NCBI RefSeq assembly: GCF_040829825.1
Contig: NZ_JBFOLH010000003.1
DNA length: 64,000 bases
DNA from: Leadbetterella sp040829825
Lineage (GTDB): Bacteria > Bacteroidota > Bacteroidia > Cytophagales > Spirosomataceae
Reading direction: 5' to 3' (one strand)
The position numbers and the translations under genes were made by a program. Of the stretch, positions 7,353 to 16,540 are shown piece by piece (position 1 is the stretch's first letter; every line of letters begins with the position of its first letter). The notes below the pieces were generated by a model, which was given only the letters and a program-made list of their open reading frames with translations, was not told the DNA's origin and ran no database searches.

Positions 7353-8069
7353 ATGAAAAACATCGACGTCTGCCTTACTCCCGACCTGCTGCATCACCAT
7401 AACATCAACAACACCATTGTGGTGGTGACAGACATTTTCAGGGCTACGTCATGTATGGTTACCGGCTTTGCCTACGGGGTAAAAAGCATCATCCCCGTGG
7501 CTTCTATAGAAGAATGCAGCGAATATCAGAAACGGGGCTACATTGCTGCCGCCGAACGGAATGCCGAAAAAGTAGAAGGTTTTGAGCTCGACAACTCGCC
7601 TTTCAGCTTCATGGATGAGCGCCTGATCGGTGAAAAAATAGCCATGACCACCACTAACGGCACCTTATCCATCACCAAAAGCAAAAAAAACGCCGTAAAA
7701 GTAATTGTAGGTGCTTTCCTGAACCTGCAGGCTGTAGTTAACTACCTGAAAAACCAGCCCTACGATGTGCTGGTCCTGTGTGCCGGCTGGAAAGGCCGCC
7801 CCAACCTCGAAGACACCCTCTTTGCCGGAGCCGTGGTAGATGCCCTGAAAGAAGAGTACTTTGTAGCCGAAGACGCCGCTATACTGGCCATGCGGGCCTA
7901 CGATGCCTCTAAAGACAATATGCCGCTTTACCTTTCCAACTCATCGCACATCCGCCGCTTACAGCGCCTGGGCATTAATAAAGACATCAAATACTGCCTT
8001 CAGAAAGACCTGTACGACGTGGTGCCCGTACTGCGCGGCAACGAGCTGGTACCGGCTGAGCCCTGTTAA
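7353..8069 (+). CDS. comB: 2-phosphosulfolactate phosphatase family protein (ComB)
   Basis: A 238-residue cytosolic Mg-dependent phosphatase of the ComB fold. Family landmarks are VVVTDIFRATSC near the N-terminus, AAERNAEKVEGFELDNSP, MTTTNGT, and VLCAGWKGRPNLEDTLFAGAVVDAL. In methanogens ComB acts in coenzyme M synthesis. In Bacteroidota it may serve sulfolactate or sulfonolipid metabolism, or a different phospho-substrate; this is inference. Its stop codon overlaps tail-to-tail by four bases with the DUF4249 gene on the other strand. Confidence 0.85.
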   Translation: MKNIDVCLTPDLLHHHNINNTIVVVTDIFRATSCMVTGFAYGVKSIIPVASIEECSEYQKRGYIAAAERNAEKVEGFELDNSPFSFMDERLIGEKIAMTTTNGTLSITKSKKNAVKVIVGAFLNLQAVVNYLKNQPYDVLVLCAGWKGRPNLEDTLFAGAVVDALKEEYFVAEDAAILAMRAYDASKDNMPLYLSNSSHIRRLQRLGINKDIKYCLQKDLYDVVPVLRGNELVPAEPC

Positions 8070-8956
8070 TCTTCAGACTTTACGTTATTTTTATCAATGA
8101 TCGCTGTATAGCGGGTCACTTTGGAGACAAAAAATAAGCCTAGCGGCTTCTCTGCCGACTCCGGGTCCAGGTTGAACACATTGGATGGGATATTGGCCGG
8201 AGGAGTGGCAAAGATGCCCCCGTTATTGGTCTGCGACTGCACCTGGGACAGGAAATAATAGGCATCCAGCGGGATAGAATGCAGCTCTACCGTCACCTTA
8301 TCCTTGTCTACAAAAAGTCCCGAATTGATACCCATACGTACCGGCTGGAGAAAAAGCATGCCGTCAGACTTGCTTCCCGGCGACAGGCCCCCGTCGTAAG
8401 ATAACGTATACTCATTAGAGCGTTCCCGCAGCACATCATTTTTATAGGATCTTACCAGGTAGGTGTCACCTTCTCCTTCAAAATCATTGGCAAAAAACTG
8501 GGCCAGGTAACCCGATTTCGGGCTGTCGGCCGGCTTGATCGGTAAGGTAATGGCCTGGTACTTGAGCGAATCAATGACCGGCACCCGCTTCAGCTGGGAA
8601 ACGGAGTAGTACTCTTCGCTGTTATACCGGATATAAAGAACAACCCGCTCGTTCAGCCGCAAAAAATTCCGGTTACGCGGATTATAGGTGTAAATTCCGT
8701 CATTGTCGGTGTCGGTGAACCGGAACCGGGTGCTGTCTTCCCGCACCACGTATACTTCGGCCCCCAATGCCGGCTGGGGGCTTTCCTGGTTAAAATACGC
8801 CTGCGAAAGCGTGAGGGTCACCTGCTGCTCACGGGGCTCATCGGTCAGCCAGGCGTCTACCACCAGCTGCTGTTTCCCGTCTTTGACCTCAATGTCGATC
8901 ACATCTTCACAACTGAAGAGGAGCAGGGCAACGGGGAGTATCAGTAGTTTTCTCAT
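8066..8956 (-). CDS. DUF4249 outer-membrane lipoprotein
   Basis: A 296-residue lipoprotein; the start at 8956 places the lipobox LFSC fifteen residues in. After the Cys come CEDVIDIEV and QLVVDAWLTDE, the typical opening of DUF4249 proteins, followed by a beta-rich domain. DUF4249 genes in Bacteroidota are routinely found next to a TonB-dependent receptor, and here the receptor gene is 36 bases upstream on the same strand, so the pair probably forms one import complex whose ligand is unknown. The open frame extends nine codons further upstream without giving a better signal peptide. Confidence 0.85.
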   Translation of the reverse strand: MRKLLILPVALLLFSCEDVIDIEVKDGKQQLVVDAWLTDEPREQQVTLTLSQAYFNQESPQPALGAEVYVVREDSTRFRFTDTDNDGIYTYNPRNRNFLRLNERVVLYIRYNSEEYYSVSQLKRVPVIDSLKYQAITLPIKPADSPKSGYLAQFFANDFEGEGDTYLVRSYKNDVLRERSNEYTLSYDGGLSPGSKSDGMLFLQPVRMGINSGLFVDKDKVTVELHSIPLDAYYFLSQVQSQTNNGGIFATPPANIPSNVFNLDPESAEKPLGLFFVSKVTRYTAIIDKNNVKSED

Positions 8957-8992
8957 GGGTATAATACATTCCGGGTCATTCACATTACGACC

Positions 8993-11350
8993 TTAAAACT
9001 TAAAATTATACGTAACAGAAGGCAGCACAGACGCAAACACCGAGTACCTTACGGCTTCGGTTTTCGACGGGTCGTCAGGGTTTTGCCTTACATAAACAGA
9101 GAACGGGTTCCTGCGGTTATATACGTTGTACACCGAAAACACCCATTCGCTTTCTCCCCGCCCGAAGAGCGCATGCTTATTCTTTTTGGTGGCCGACAGG
9201 TCCAGCCGGTGGCTTGCCGGTATCCGGTAGGTATTCCGTTCATCGCTGTAATTATGCGGTATAGCTATGCCCTGCCAGATATATTTGGTGGTGGGGAAGC
9301 TGGCCGGCGTACCGGTCATGAAAGTAAAAGTAGCCCCGATGTTCCATTTCCGGGAAATATCATAAATAGATACCACCGACAGGTTATGCAGCTTGTCGAT
9401 CCGGCTTAAAAACCATTCGTTATTGTTCAGCCCGTCTACCTTCCGTTCGGTTCTTGAAAGGGTATAGCTGATCCAGCCGTTCAGGCTTCCCCTGTTTTTC
9501 TTCACAAAAAACTCGGCGCCGTAAGCCCGGCCTTTCCCGTACATCAGGTCGCCTTCTACATACGGGTTAAGCAAAAGATCCGCATTCCGGATGTAATCTA
9601 TCTGGTTTTGCAGGGTTTTATAGTATACTTCTACCGAAGTTTCATAGGCATTATCCCGGAAATTCTTAAAAACACCCAGCGCTACCTGGTCAGAAAGCTG
9701 GGGCCTGATATTGTTGGTGCTGGGTGTCCATACATCCAGGGGCGACGATGCCGTGGTATTCGACAGCAAATGGATATACTGGGCCAGGCGGTTATAGCCT
9801 ATTTTCAGCGATGTGCTCCGGTTCAGGCTGATATTTACGGCAAATCTCGGCTCCAAATACCCGTAGCGGCTGATGCGCTCATTTCCCCGGTAAGCCACGG
9901 TATCTGCCAGCGGCTTACGCTCTCCTGCCGGCCCCGACTCATCGTAGATATAGGCTACAGGTGTACCGAAATAGTCATAAAACGAGTACCTCAACCCATA
10001 GTTAAATGTCAGCTTATCGGTGATTTTCTGCTCATTTCCTATATAAACAGCCGACTCCAGGGCCTTTTTTGAATTCAGTCCGATATCCTGCCCTTCGCCC
10101 CCTGAAACCACCAGGGCTTTCCCCGGATTAAAATGATAGAGAATGGTCTGCCCGCCAAACGTAATGGTATTCCGGGTATTCAGATACCAGGTAAAATCAG
10201 GTTTGATGCTATAGTTTAAAATGTTCGAGTTCCAGCGAAAAACATCCTCTTTGTTCTCATTTTTAAGGTCAGAATCCAGTGAATAATCGTAATTGGAATA
10301 AAAGACGGTAGTATTCAGGAACAGCTTATTGCTGAATATATGATTCCACCGGAACGTGGTGGTAGCATTGCCCCAGTCAAACCCGAAGTCGGCCCCGAAC
10401 AGGTCCCGTCCGAAATAGCCCGAAAGGTATACTGTATTTTTATCGTTGATCTTATAATTCCCTTTTGCCGTAAAGTCGTAGAAATAAAATTTCACCCCTT
10501 TCAGGTCGTCTTTCAGCAGCGGCTTGGCCAGGATATCGATGTACGACCTCCGCAGGGCTACTACGAAAGAGCCTTTGTCTTTCACGATCGGCCCCTCCAG
10601 GGTAAACCGGGAAAATATAGTGCCGATACCGCCGGAGAACTCCGTTTTCTTGTTGTTCCCCTCTTTCATCCGTACATCCAGGATAGAAGACACCCGGCCG
10701 CCATAAATGGATGGCACCCCGCCTTTGATCAGCTTGACATCCTTGACCACATCCGGGTTAAAAATAGAAAAAAAACCCATCAGGTGCGAAGAATTGTACA
10801 CCGGGGCTTCATCCAGCAGCACCAGGTTCTGGTCTATGGCGCCGCCCCGCACGTTAAAGCCTGAAGAGCCTTCTCCCACTGAGCTCACTCCCGGCAGAAA
10901 TTGTATGCTGCGAATCACGTCTACCTCACCCAGCAGCGCCGGCATCTTCCGGATGGTTCTCATTTCCACCTTATTGACCGACATCTCCACGCTTTTCACG
11001 TTGTGATCTTCCCGCTCAGAGGTAACCACCACCTCCTCCAGTACATTTCCTTCTGATTTAAGCTCCAGGTTCAGGGTAGTGTTAGCGTTTAATACCACTT
11101 CCTGCTCTATTTTGTGATACCCGACATACGTAATGACCAGGCTGTGCGTGCCTTTAGGAAGGGTAATGGAATAAAAACCGTATACATTGGTGCTCACACC
11201 CACCTTCTGCCCGCGGGCATATACATTCACCCCGATCAGCGCTTCACCATCAGAAGCGTCTTTAACCGTACCACTGAGTGTAAAAGTATCCTGGGAAAAG
11301 GAAGGGTAAAAAGAAAACAGCCAGATAAAGCACGCCAGGACCAATCGCAT
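8993..11350 (-). CDS. TonB-dependent receptor with carboxypeptidase-like N-terminal domain
   Basis: A 785-residue outer-membrane receptor. Signal peptide (MRLVLACFIWLFSFYPSFSQ) is followed by a CarboxypepD_reg-like beta-sandwich (about 24-105: SGTVKDASDGEALIGVNVYARG). The plug domain (about 130-230) contains VRGGAIDQNLVLLDEAPVYNSSHLMG, and a 22-strand barrel reaches the C-terminal aromatic FKF end. It lies upstream of, and is likely co-transcribed with, the DUF4249 lipoprotein. This type is distinct from classic SusC because the barrel is shorter and there is no SusD partner. The substrate could be a peptide, siderophore or glycan; nothing here decides. Confidence 0.9.
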   Translation of the reverse strand: MRLVLACFIWLFSFYPSFSQDTFTLSGTVKDASDGEALIGVNVYARGQKVGVSTNVYGFYSITLPKGTHSLVITYVGYHKIEQEVVLNANTTLNLELKSEGNVLEEVVVTSEREDHNVKSVEMSVNKVEMRTIRKMPALLGEVDVIRSIQFLPGVSSVGEGSSGFNVRGGAIDQNLVLLDEAPVYNSSHLMGFFSIFNPDVVKDVKLIKGGVPSIYGGRVSSILDVRMKEGNNKKTEFSGGIGTIFSRFTLEGPIVKDKGSFVVALRRSYIDILAKPLLKDDLKGVKFYFYDFTAKGNYKINDKNTVYLSGYFGRDLFGADFGFDWGNATTTFRWNHIFSNKLFLNTTVFYSNYDYSLDSDLKNENKEDVFRWNSNILNYSIKPDFTWYLNTRNTITFGGQTILYHFNPGKALVVSGGEGQDIGLNSKKALESAVYIGNEQKITDKLTFNYGLRYSFYDYFGTPVAYIYDESGPAGERKPLADTVAYRGNERISRYGYLEPRFAVNISLNRSTSLKIGYNRLAQYIHLLSNTTASSPLDVWTPSTNNIRPQLSDQVALGVFKNFRDNAYETSVEVYYKTLQNQIDYIRNADLLLNPYVEGDLMYGKGRAYGAEFFVKKNRGSLNGWISYTLSRTERKVDGLNNNEWFLSRIDKLHNLSVVSIYDISRKWNIGATFTFMTGTPASFPTTKYIWQGIAIPHNYSDERNTYRIPASHRLDLSATKKNKHALFGRGESEWVFSVYNVYNRRNPFSVYVRQNPDDPSKTEAVRYSVFASVLPSVTYNFKF

Positions 11351-11544
11351 ATAGCGTCAAAGAGTATTAAAGTAAAGATAACGACAGGACAAGCGAAATA
11401 GTTTTATCCCGGCAAGACTAAATCAGATACCCCGCTTACAATATTAAACTAAAAATTTAAGACTTCCCGGGCTTCTCCGCTTTTATTTAATCCAAACGCT
11501 GCTTACCGCTATATTTTTTGTAACTTCGCCGATTAATCAAAACC

Positions 11545-14385
11545 TTGGTGGCATTGAACGATATTGAACTGACCGGGCACGAGCAGATTGAAGTGTTCGG
11601 TGCACGGGAACACAACCTGAAAAACATAGATGTGGCCATTCCCCGGAATCAGCTTGTAGTGATTACCGGCATCAGTGGCAGCGGGAAATCTTCACTGGCA
11701 TTTGATACGATTTATGCCGAAGGCCAGCGGCGCTATATGGAGAGCTTCTCCTCGTATGCCCGCAGCTTTATCGGCGATATGGAGCGGCCTGACGTAGACA
11801 AGATCAACGGGCTCTCGCCGGTAATCAGCATTGAGCAGAAGACCACCTCCAAGAACCCCCGTTCTACCGTAGGCACCACTACCGAGATCTACGACTTCCT
11901 GCGCCTGCTTTATGCCCGCGCCGGCGAGGCCGTAAGCTACGTTACGGGAAAGCCCATGGTAAAGCAAACCCAGGACCAGATCATTGAGCAGATCCTGACC
12001 CATTACGAAGGCAAAAAGCTGAGCATACTGGCCCCCATGGTTAAGGGAAGAAAAGGCCATTATCGCGAACTTTTCGTCCAGATTTCCAAGATGGGTTATG
12101 CCAAAGTGCGGATAGACGGTGAAGTACAGGACATCACCCCGAAAATGCAGACCGACCGCTACAAGATTCACGATATCGAAGTGGTGGTTGACCGTATCGT
12201 GCCCAAAAAAGAAGACCGGTACCGCATCAGCCAGTCGGTGGGAACAGCCCTGAAGCTGGGCGGAGGTTCGCTGCTCCTGCTGGATGAAAACGGGGAGGTA
12301 CAGTATTTCTCCCAGAATCTTATGGATCCGGAATCGGGGATCAGCTACGAAGACCCCTCTCCGAACTCTTTCTCGTTCAATACACCCTATGGCGCCTGTC
12401 CTGTGTGTAAAGGCCTGGGACAGATCGAGGAAATCACCGAAGAATCCATCATTCCCGACCCCTCGCTGTCTATTCTACGGGGAGGTATCGCTCCGCTGGG
12501 AGAATACCGCGACCTCTGGATCTTCAAGCAGATCGAAGCCCTGCTCAAAACCCATAAATCTTCTTTAAGCATACCCATACAGAAGATCCCGCGCGATGTG
12601 CTCGACATCATTCTCTACGGGAGTGAAGAGCCCATAGCCGTGGCTTCCAAGAAATATCCCGGCACCGACTGGAATACCAAATTTGAAGGGATTATTACCT
12701 TCCTGAAAAACCAGCAGGAGTCAGACAGCGACAAGATCCAGGACTGGATCAAAGATTTCCTGATCATCAAAGAATGCCCGGAATGCCACGGGCAACGCTT
12801 AAAGAAAGAGTCGCTTCATTTTCTTATTGCCGGGAAAAATATCGCTGAACTTTCGGAAATGGATATTTCAGACCTCACTGCCTGGTTTGAAAGCGTAGAA
12901 GACCGCATGAGTCAGAAGCAACGCCTCATTGCTACCGAAATCCTGAAGGAGATCCGGAAAAGGCTGGGTTTCCTGTACGGCATCGGGCTGAATTACCTTA
13001 CCCTGAACCGGCCCTTGAAAACCCTTTCAGGAGGCGAAGCCCAGCGTATACGCCTCGCCACCCAGATCGGCACCCAGCTGGTAGGCGTGCTTTACATCAT
13101 GGATGAGCCCTCTATCGGCCTGCACCAGCGCGATAACGTTAAGCTGATCAAGGCCCTCAAAGACCTGCGTGACCTGGGAAATACGGTACTGATTGTGGAG
13201 CACGACAAAGACATGATGCTCGAATCTGACTACATCATTGACATCGGGCCGGGCGCCGGGCGTCATGGCGGCCGGGTAGTCAGCCAGGGAGCCCCGAAAG
13301 CGTTTATTGCCAACGGCGGAATAACCGCCGACTACCTAAGCGAACGCGTCAGCATTGAAGTACCGGCTAAACGGCGCACCGGCTCAGGCGAATCGATCAC
13401 GATCAAAGGGGCCAAAGGGCACAACCTGAAAAACGTTAACCTTAAAATACCTTTAGGCACCATTACCTGTGTAACGGGTGTCAGCGGCAGTGGCAAAAGC
13501 TCACTTATTCATGAAACGCTGTTCCCTATTCTGAACCGGCATTTTTTCCGGGCAAAACGGGAGCCGCTTTCCTATAAAGAAGTAACGGGACTGGAGCATA
13601 TCGATAAGGTGATTGAAGTAGACCAGTCGCCCATAGGACGTACCCCCCGGAGCAACCCGGCCACCTACACCGGCATGTTTTCAGATATACGTACGCTCTT
13701 TGCAGAACTGCCCGAGTCTAAGATACGGGGGTACAAGCCGGGCCGGTTCTCGTTCAATGTCAAAGGCGGGCGTTGCGAAACCTGTGAAGGCGCCGGGATG
13801 AAAAAAATAGAAATGGAATTTCTTCCTGATGTGCACGTGCCCTGCGAAACCTGCAAAGGAAAGCGCTTCAACCGGGAAACCCTGGAGATCCGCTTCAAAG
13901 GAAAGTCTATTTCAGATGTGTTAGATATGACCGTAGCCGAAGCCATTCCTTTCTTTGAAAACCAGCCGAAGATCAACCGCAAGGTACAGATTCTGAACGA
14001 TGTGGGCCTGGGATACATCACCCTGGGGCAGCACGCCACCACGCTCTCGGGCGGAGAAGCCCAGCGGGTAAAGCTGTCGGAAGAGCTGTCTAAAAAAGAT
14101 ACGGGCAAAACCCTGTACATTCTCGACGAGCCTACCACCGGGTTGCACTTCCAGGACATCCGGAAGCTGCTGGATGTGCTTCAGAAGCTGGCAGACAAAG
14201 GAAATACCATCCTGATCATTGAGCATAACCTGGATGTGGTAAAAGTGGCCGACCATATTATCGATATGGGGCCCGAAGGCGGTAACGGCGGAGGCAAAGT
14301 AATTGCCGAAGGTACACCGGAAAAAGTGGCAATGATGAAGGGAAGCTATACGGGGCAGTTCCTGAAAAAGGAGCTGGGTTTGTAA
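11545..14385 (+). CDS. uvrA: Excinuclease ABC subunit A (UvrA)
   Basis: DNA-damage recognition ATPase of nucleotide excision repair, 946 residues, normal for UvrA. It has two ABC modules: Walker A GISGSGKSS (42-50) and GVSGSGKSS (about 645-653), and signatures LSGGEAQRIRL and LSGGEAQRVKL. The two zinc modules each have paired CxxC motifs (CPVCKG and CPECHG; CETCEG and CETCKG). No ATG is available near the start; the frame opens with TTG (11545) followed at once by GTG (11548), so a non-ATG start is required. It stands alone between the receptor gene and a secreted protein gene. Confidence 0.97.
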   Translation: MVALNDIELTGHEQIEVFGAREHNLKNIDVAIPRNQLVVITGISGSGKSSLAFDTIYAEGQRRYMESFSSYARSFIGDMERPDVDKINGLSPVISIEQKTTSKNPRSTVGTTTEIYDFLRLLYARAGEAVSYVTGKPMVKQTQDQIIEQILTHYEGKKLSILAPMVKGRKGHYRELFVQISKMGYAKVRIDGEVQDITPKMQTDRYKIHDIEVVVDRIVPKKEDRYRISQSVGTALKLGGGSLLLLDENGEVQYFSQNLMDPESGISYEDPSPNSFSFNTPYGACPVCKGLGQIEEITEESIIPDPSLSILRGGIAPLGEYRDLWIFKQIEALLKTHKSSLSIPIQKIPRDVLDIILYGSEEPIAVASKKYPGTDWNTKFEGIITFLKNQQESDSDKIQDWIKDFLIIKECPECHGQRLKKESLHFLIAGKNIAELSEMDISDLTAWFESVEDRMSQKQRLIATEILKEIRKRLGFLYGIGLNYLTLNRPLKTLSGGEAQRIRLATQIGTQLVGVLYIMDEPSIGLHQRDNVKLIKALKDLRDLGNTVLIVEHDKDMMLESDYIIDIGPGAGRHGGRVVSQGAPKAFIANGGITADYLSERVSIEVPAKRRTGSGESITIKGAKGHNLKNVNLKIPLGTITCVTGVSGSGKSSLIHETLFPILNRHFFRAKREPLSYKEVTGLEHIDKVIEVDQSPIGRTPRSNPATYTGMFSDIRTLFAELPESKIRGYKPGRFSFNVKGGRCETCEGAGMKKIEMEFLPDVHVPCETCKGKRFNRETLEIRFKGKSISDVLDMTVAEAIPFFENQPKINRKVQILNDVGLGYITLGQHATTLSGGEAQRVKLSEELSKKDTGKTLYILDEPTTGLHFQDIRKLLDVLQKLADKGNTILIIEHNLDVVKVADHIIDMGPEGGNGGGKVIAEGTPEKVAMMKGSYTGQFLKKELGL

Positions 14386-14433
14386 GGCGTCGCCCTGCTG
14401 ACCGATTAATCATACGAAAGCATATACGATCTT

Positions 14434-15381
14434 ATGAGACTATTCTTTTTACTCGTGTTTTTGGTTTCCTTTGGGGCTTCGGGGCAATCGGTTAAGGCAT
14501 TCGAAATCATCAAAGCCGATTCTCTTTTCGTGATCGACTCTACCCAATGGCATAGCTTCCCTTCTAACCTGCAATTCGGGGGAATCTCCGGACTGGAAAT
14601 GGCCGGCCCCGGCCAGCTTCTCCTGGTATCTGACCGGCAGGCTCCCGGTTTAGAGCCTGACAACCAGTATTCCTGGCTCTTCCGGATGGATACCCTGGGA
14701 AATATTCACAGCACACTCCGTTTTTTCGGGGTTAAAAATGCGGAGGCCCTGCGCCGGGACGGCCAACGGATCTGGTATGCATTTGAAAACGACGAGTCTA
14801 CCGGCATCGGCTACCTGGACTCTGCCTATTCACCGGTGACCGCAGCAGAATACAGCATGATCACCAGCCCCTTTACCACCCTCAACCGGGGCATTGAAGG
14901 CCTGGCTATAGGTGACGATCTCTGGTATAGCTTTGAGGCCGGTCCTGATTCTACAATTATGATCAGGTGGCCCCAACGCGAAAAAGAAAAAGCGGTAACC
15001 TACACCTATCCTTTGGATAAGCGAAGCTGCCTGAGTGCCCAGCAACCGGCCGGGTCATCGCTCGGGAACGGTATTTCGGAAATACTGACCATACCGGGTG
15101 AAAAAGACAAGCTGCTGGTGCTGGAACGATGCTTTAACGGGCGCTACGCCTACATTAAGCTTTTTGAAGCCGATATGTCGGGAAAAGTGCCGGAAAAGAG
15201 AGAGGTGTTCAATTGGGATCCCGACACCCGTTTCCTCGGCCTCCCGCTCAAACCCGATAATATGGAAGGAATGACCTGGGGAGAATCCGTGAACGGCCGG
15301 CGTACCCTGTACCTGATCTCTGACGACAATCACAATCCCCGGCATCAGCGCACCATTCTCCTGAAGCTCATGGAGAAGTAG
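14434..15381 (+). CDS. Secreted esterase-like protein of the phytase-like family
   Basis: A 315-residue exported protein with signal peptide MRLFFLLVFLVSFGASGQ. It carries the opening FGGISGLEMAGPGQLLLVSDRQ and later SNDGMTW-like features (PDNMEGMTWGE, LISDDNHNPRHQRT), typical of the phytase-like propeller esterase family. It may hydrolyse phospho- or carboxylic esters in the periplasm. Only 48 bases separate it from uvrA, but no functional link is evident. Confidence 0.75.
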   Translation: MRLFFLLVFLVSFGASGQSVKAFEIIKADSLFVIDSTQWHSFPSNLQFGGISGLEMAGPGQLLLVSDRQAPGLEPDNQYSWLFRMDTLGNIHSTLRFFGVKNAEALRRDGQRIWYAFENDESTGIGYLDSAYSPVTAAEYSMITSPFTTLNRGIEGLAIGDDLWYSFEAGPDSTIMIRWPQREKEKAVTYTYPLDKRSCLSAQQPAGSSLGNGISEILTIPGEKDKLLVLERCFNGRYAYIKLFEADMSGKVPEKREVFNWDPDTRFLGLPLKPDNMEGMTWGESVNGRRTLYLISDDNHNPRHQRTILLKLMEK

Positions 15382-15569
15382 AAGCTTAAAATTTTACGGC
15401 TTTGCACGAAGTTTTTACAGCGTTATGAAAAAAATTGCTTCCCGGCAGAAAATTTAGAACCTATCTAAACAATAATCAAAATTTCGCATTGTCGCCTGAT
15501 TAGAAATAGTTTACGGAATAAAAACCCAGGCATAAGCCCCTGCCCCCCTTAGAATTCCACTCTCTCCTG

Positions 15570-15600
15570 TTGTTAATGTTATGCATGCATACTATTTTTG
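15570..15600 (+). promoter_or_regulatory. Promoter of the Fe-S/CCG protein gene
   Basis: TTG (15570-15572), 20 bases, TATTTTTG (15593-15600). It overlaps a TTG that could open the frame at 15598 and therefore places the start at the ATG at 15619. Confidence 0.7.
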
Positions 15601-15618
15601 ATTATTAAAGTTCAGAAC

Positions 15619-16401
15619 ATGGAATACCCGATAAAAACGATGGCCGAAATGGCCATGAACGGTGAACAGCCGGAGATTCTTTTCTGGGTGGGTTGCGCCG
15701 GTTCGTTTGACGACCGCTACAAAAAAGTAACCCGTGCTTTTGTTAAGATACTGAATCACCTTGATATCCGCTTTGCGGTTCTGGGCACGGAAGAATCGTG
15801 TACGGGAGACCCGGCCCGGAGAGCAGGAAACGAATTCACCTTCCAGATGCTGGCGCAGCAGAACATCCAGGTACTGAACGGTTACGGCATAAAAAAGATC
15901 GTAACGGCCTGCCCGCATTGCTTCAACACGCTTAAAAATGAATACCCGGAACTGGGTGGAAACTACGAGGTCATCCACCATTCGGAATACCTGCAGCAGC
16001 TGATCAACTCGGGCCGGCTGAAAGTCACAGGCGGGGCATTCAAAGGGCACAAGATCACGTACCACGACTCCTGCTACCTGGGCCGGGCCAATGATATCTA
16101 CGAAGCGCCCCGCGAGGTGATACAGGCCTTGGATGCCGAACTGGTCGAAATGAAACGCTGCCGTACCCGGGGGCTGTGCTGCGGCGCCGGTGGCGGACAA
16201 ATGTTCAAAGAGCCCGAAAAAGGAAACAAAGACATCAACGTGGAACGTACGGAAGACGCGCTCGAGACCCGGGCAGACACCATTGCCGTAGCTTGTCCGT
16301 TTTGCATGACCATGCTTTCTGACGGCGTAAAATTCAAAGAGAAAGAGCACGAAATCCGGGTATATGACCTGGCCGAGCTGCTGGCCAGCGACCTCGGATA
16401 A
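15619..16401 (+). CDS. (Fe-S)-binding protein with two cysteine-rich CCG domains
   Basis: About 260 residues with two CCG-type modules: CAG and TACPHCFN in the first half, and SCYLGR, RGLCCGAGGG and CPFCMTML in the second. These match the heterodisulfide-reductase subunit B / LldE / GlpC type proteins, which hold noncubane 4Fe-4S clusters and pass electrons between quinones or thiols. No ferredoxin-like or dehydrogenase partner gene is adjacent; one usually exists elsewhere in Bacteroidota genomes. The start ATG was chosen because the preceding TTG lies in the promoter. Confidence 0.8.
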   Translation: MEYPIKTMAEMAMNGEQPEILFWVGCAGSFDDRYKKVTRAFVKILNHLDIRFAVLGTEESCTGDPARRAGNEFTFQMLAQQNIQVLNGYGIKKIVTACPHCFNTLKNEYPELGGNYEVIHHSEYLQQLINSGRLKVTGGAFKGHKITYHDSCYLGRANDIYEAPREVIQALDAELVEMKRCRTRGLCCGAGGGQMFKEPEKGNKDINVERTEDALETRADTIAVACPFCMTMLSDGVKFKEKEHEIRVYDLAELLASDLG

Positions 16402-16508
16402 CTAACTATCATCTCACACAGGCCGGGCACCCGCGAAGAAATGCGGTACCGGACCCGGGCTGGCCGTTAAAAAAAGTTAAACGCACACCGGGTAAGCTGA
16501 ACGTGCGT

Positions 16509-16516
16509 TAATTTTG
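16509..16516 (+). promoter_or_regulatory. -7 element overlapping the apparent histidine-kinase start
   Basis: TAATTTTG covers the TTG at 16514 that would otherwise be taken as the start codon. Transcription from here would begin near 16522 and favour the GTG at 16541. No clear TTG partner is visible upstream. Confidence 0.5.
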
Positions 16517-16540
16517 AAGAATTACCTTCTTTCGGAACGC

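Noticed and set aside
11500..11530. TATATTTTTTG as promoter of uvrA
   Set aside because: Spacing between TA and TTTG does not fit the TAnnTTTG consensus and no TTG partner was found.
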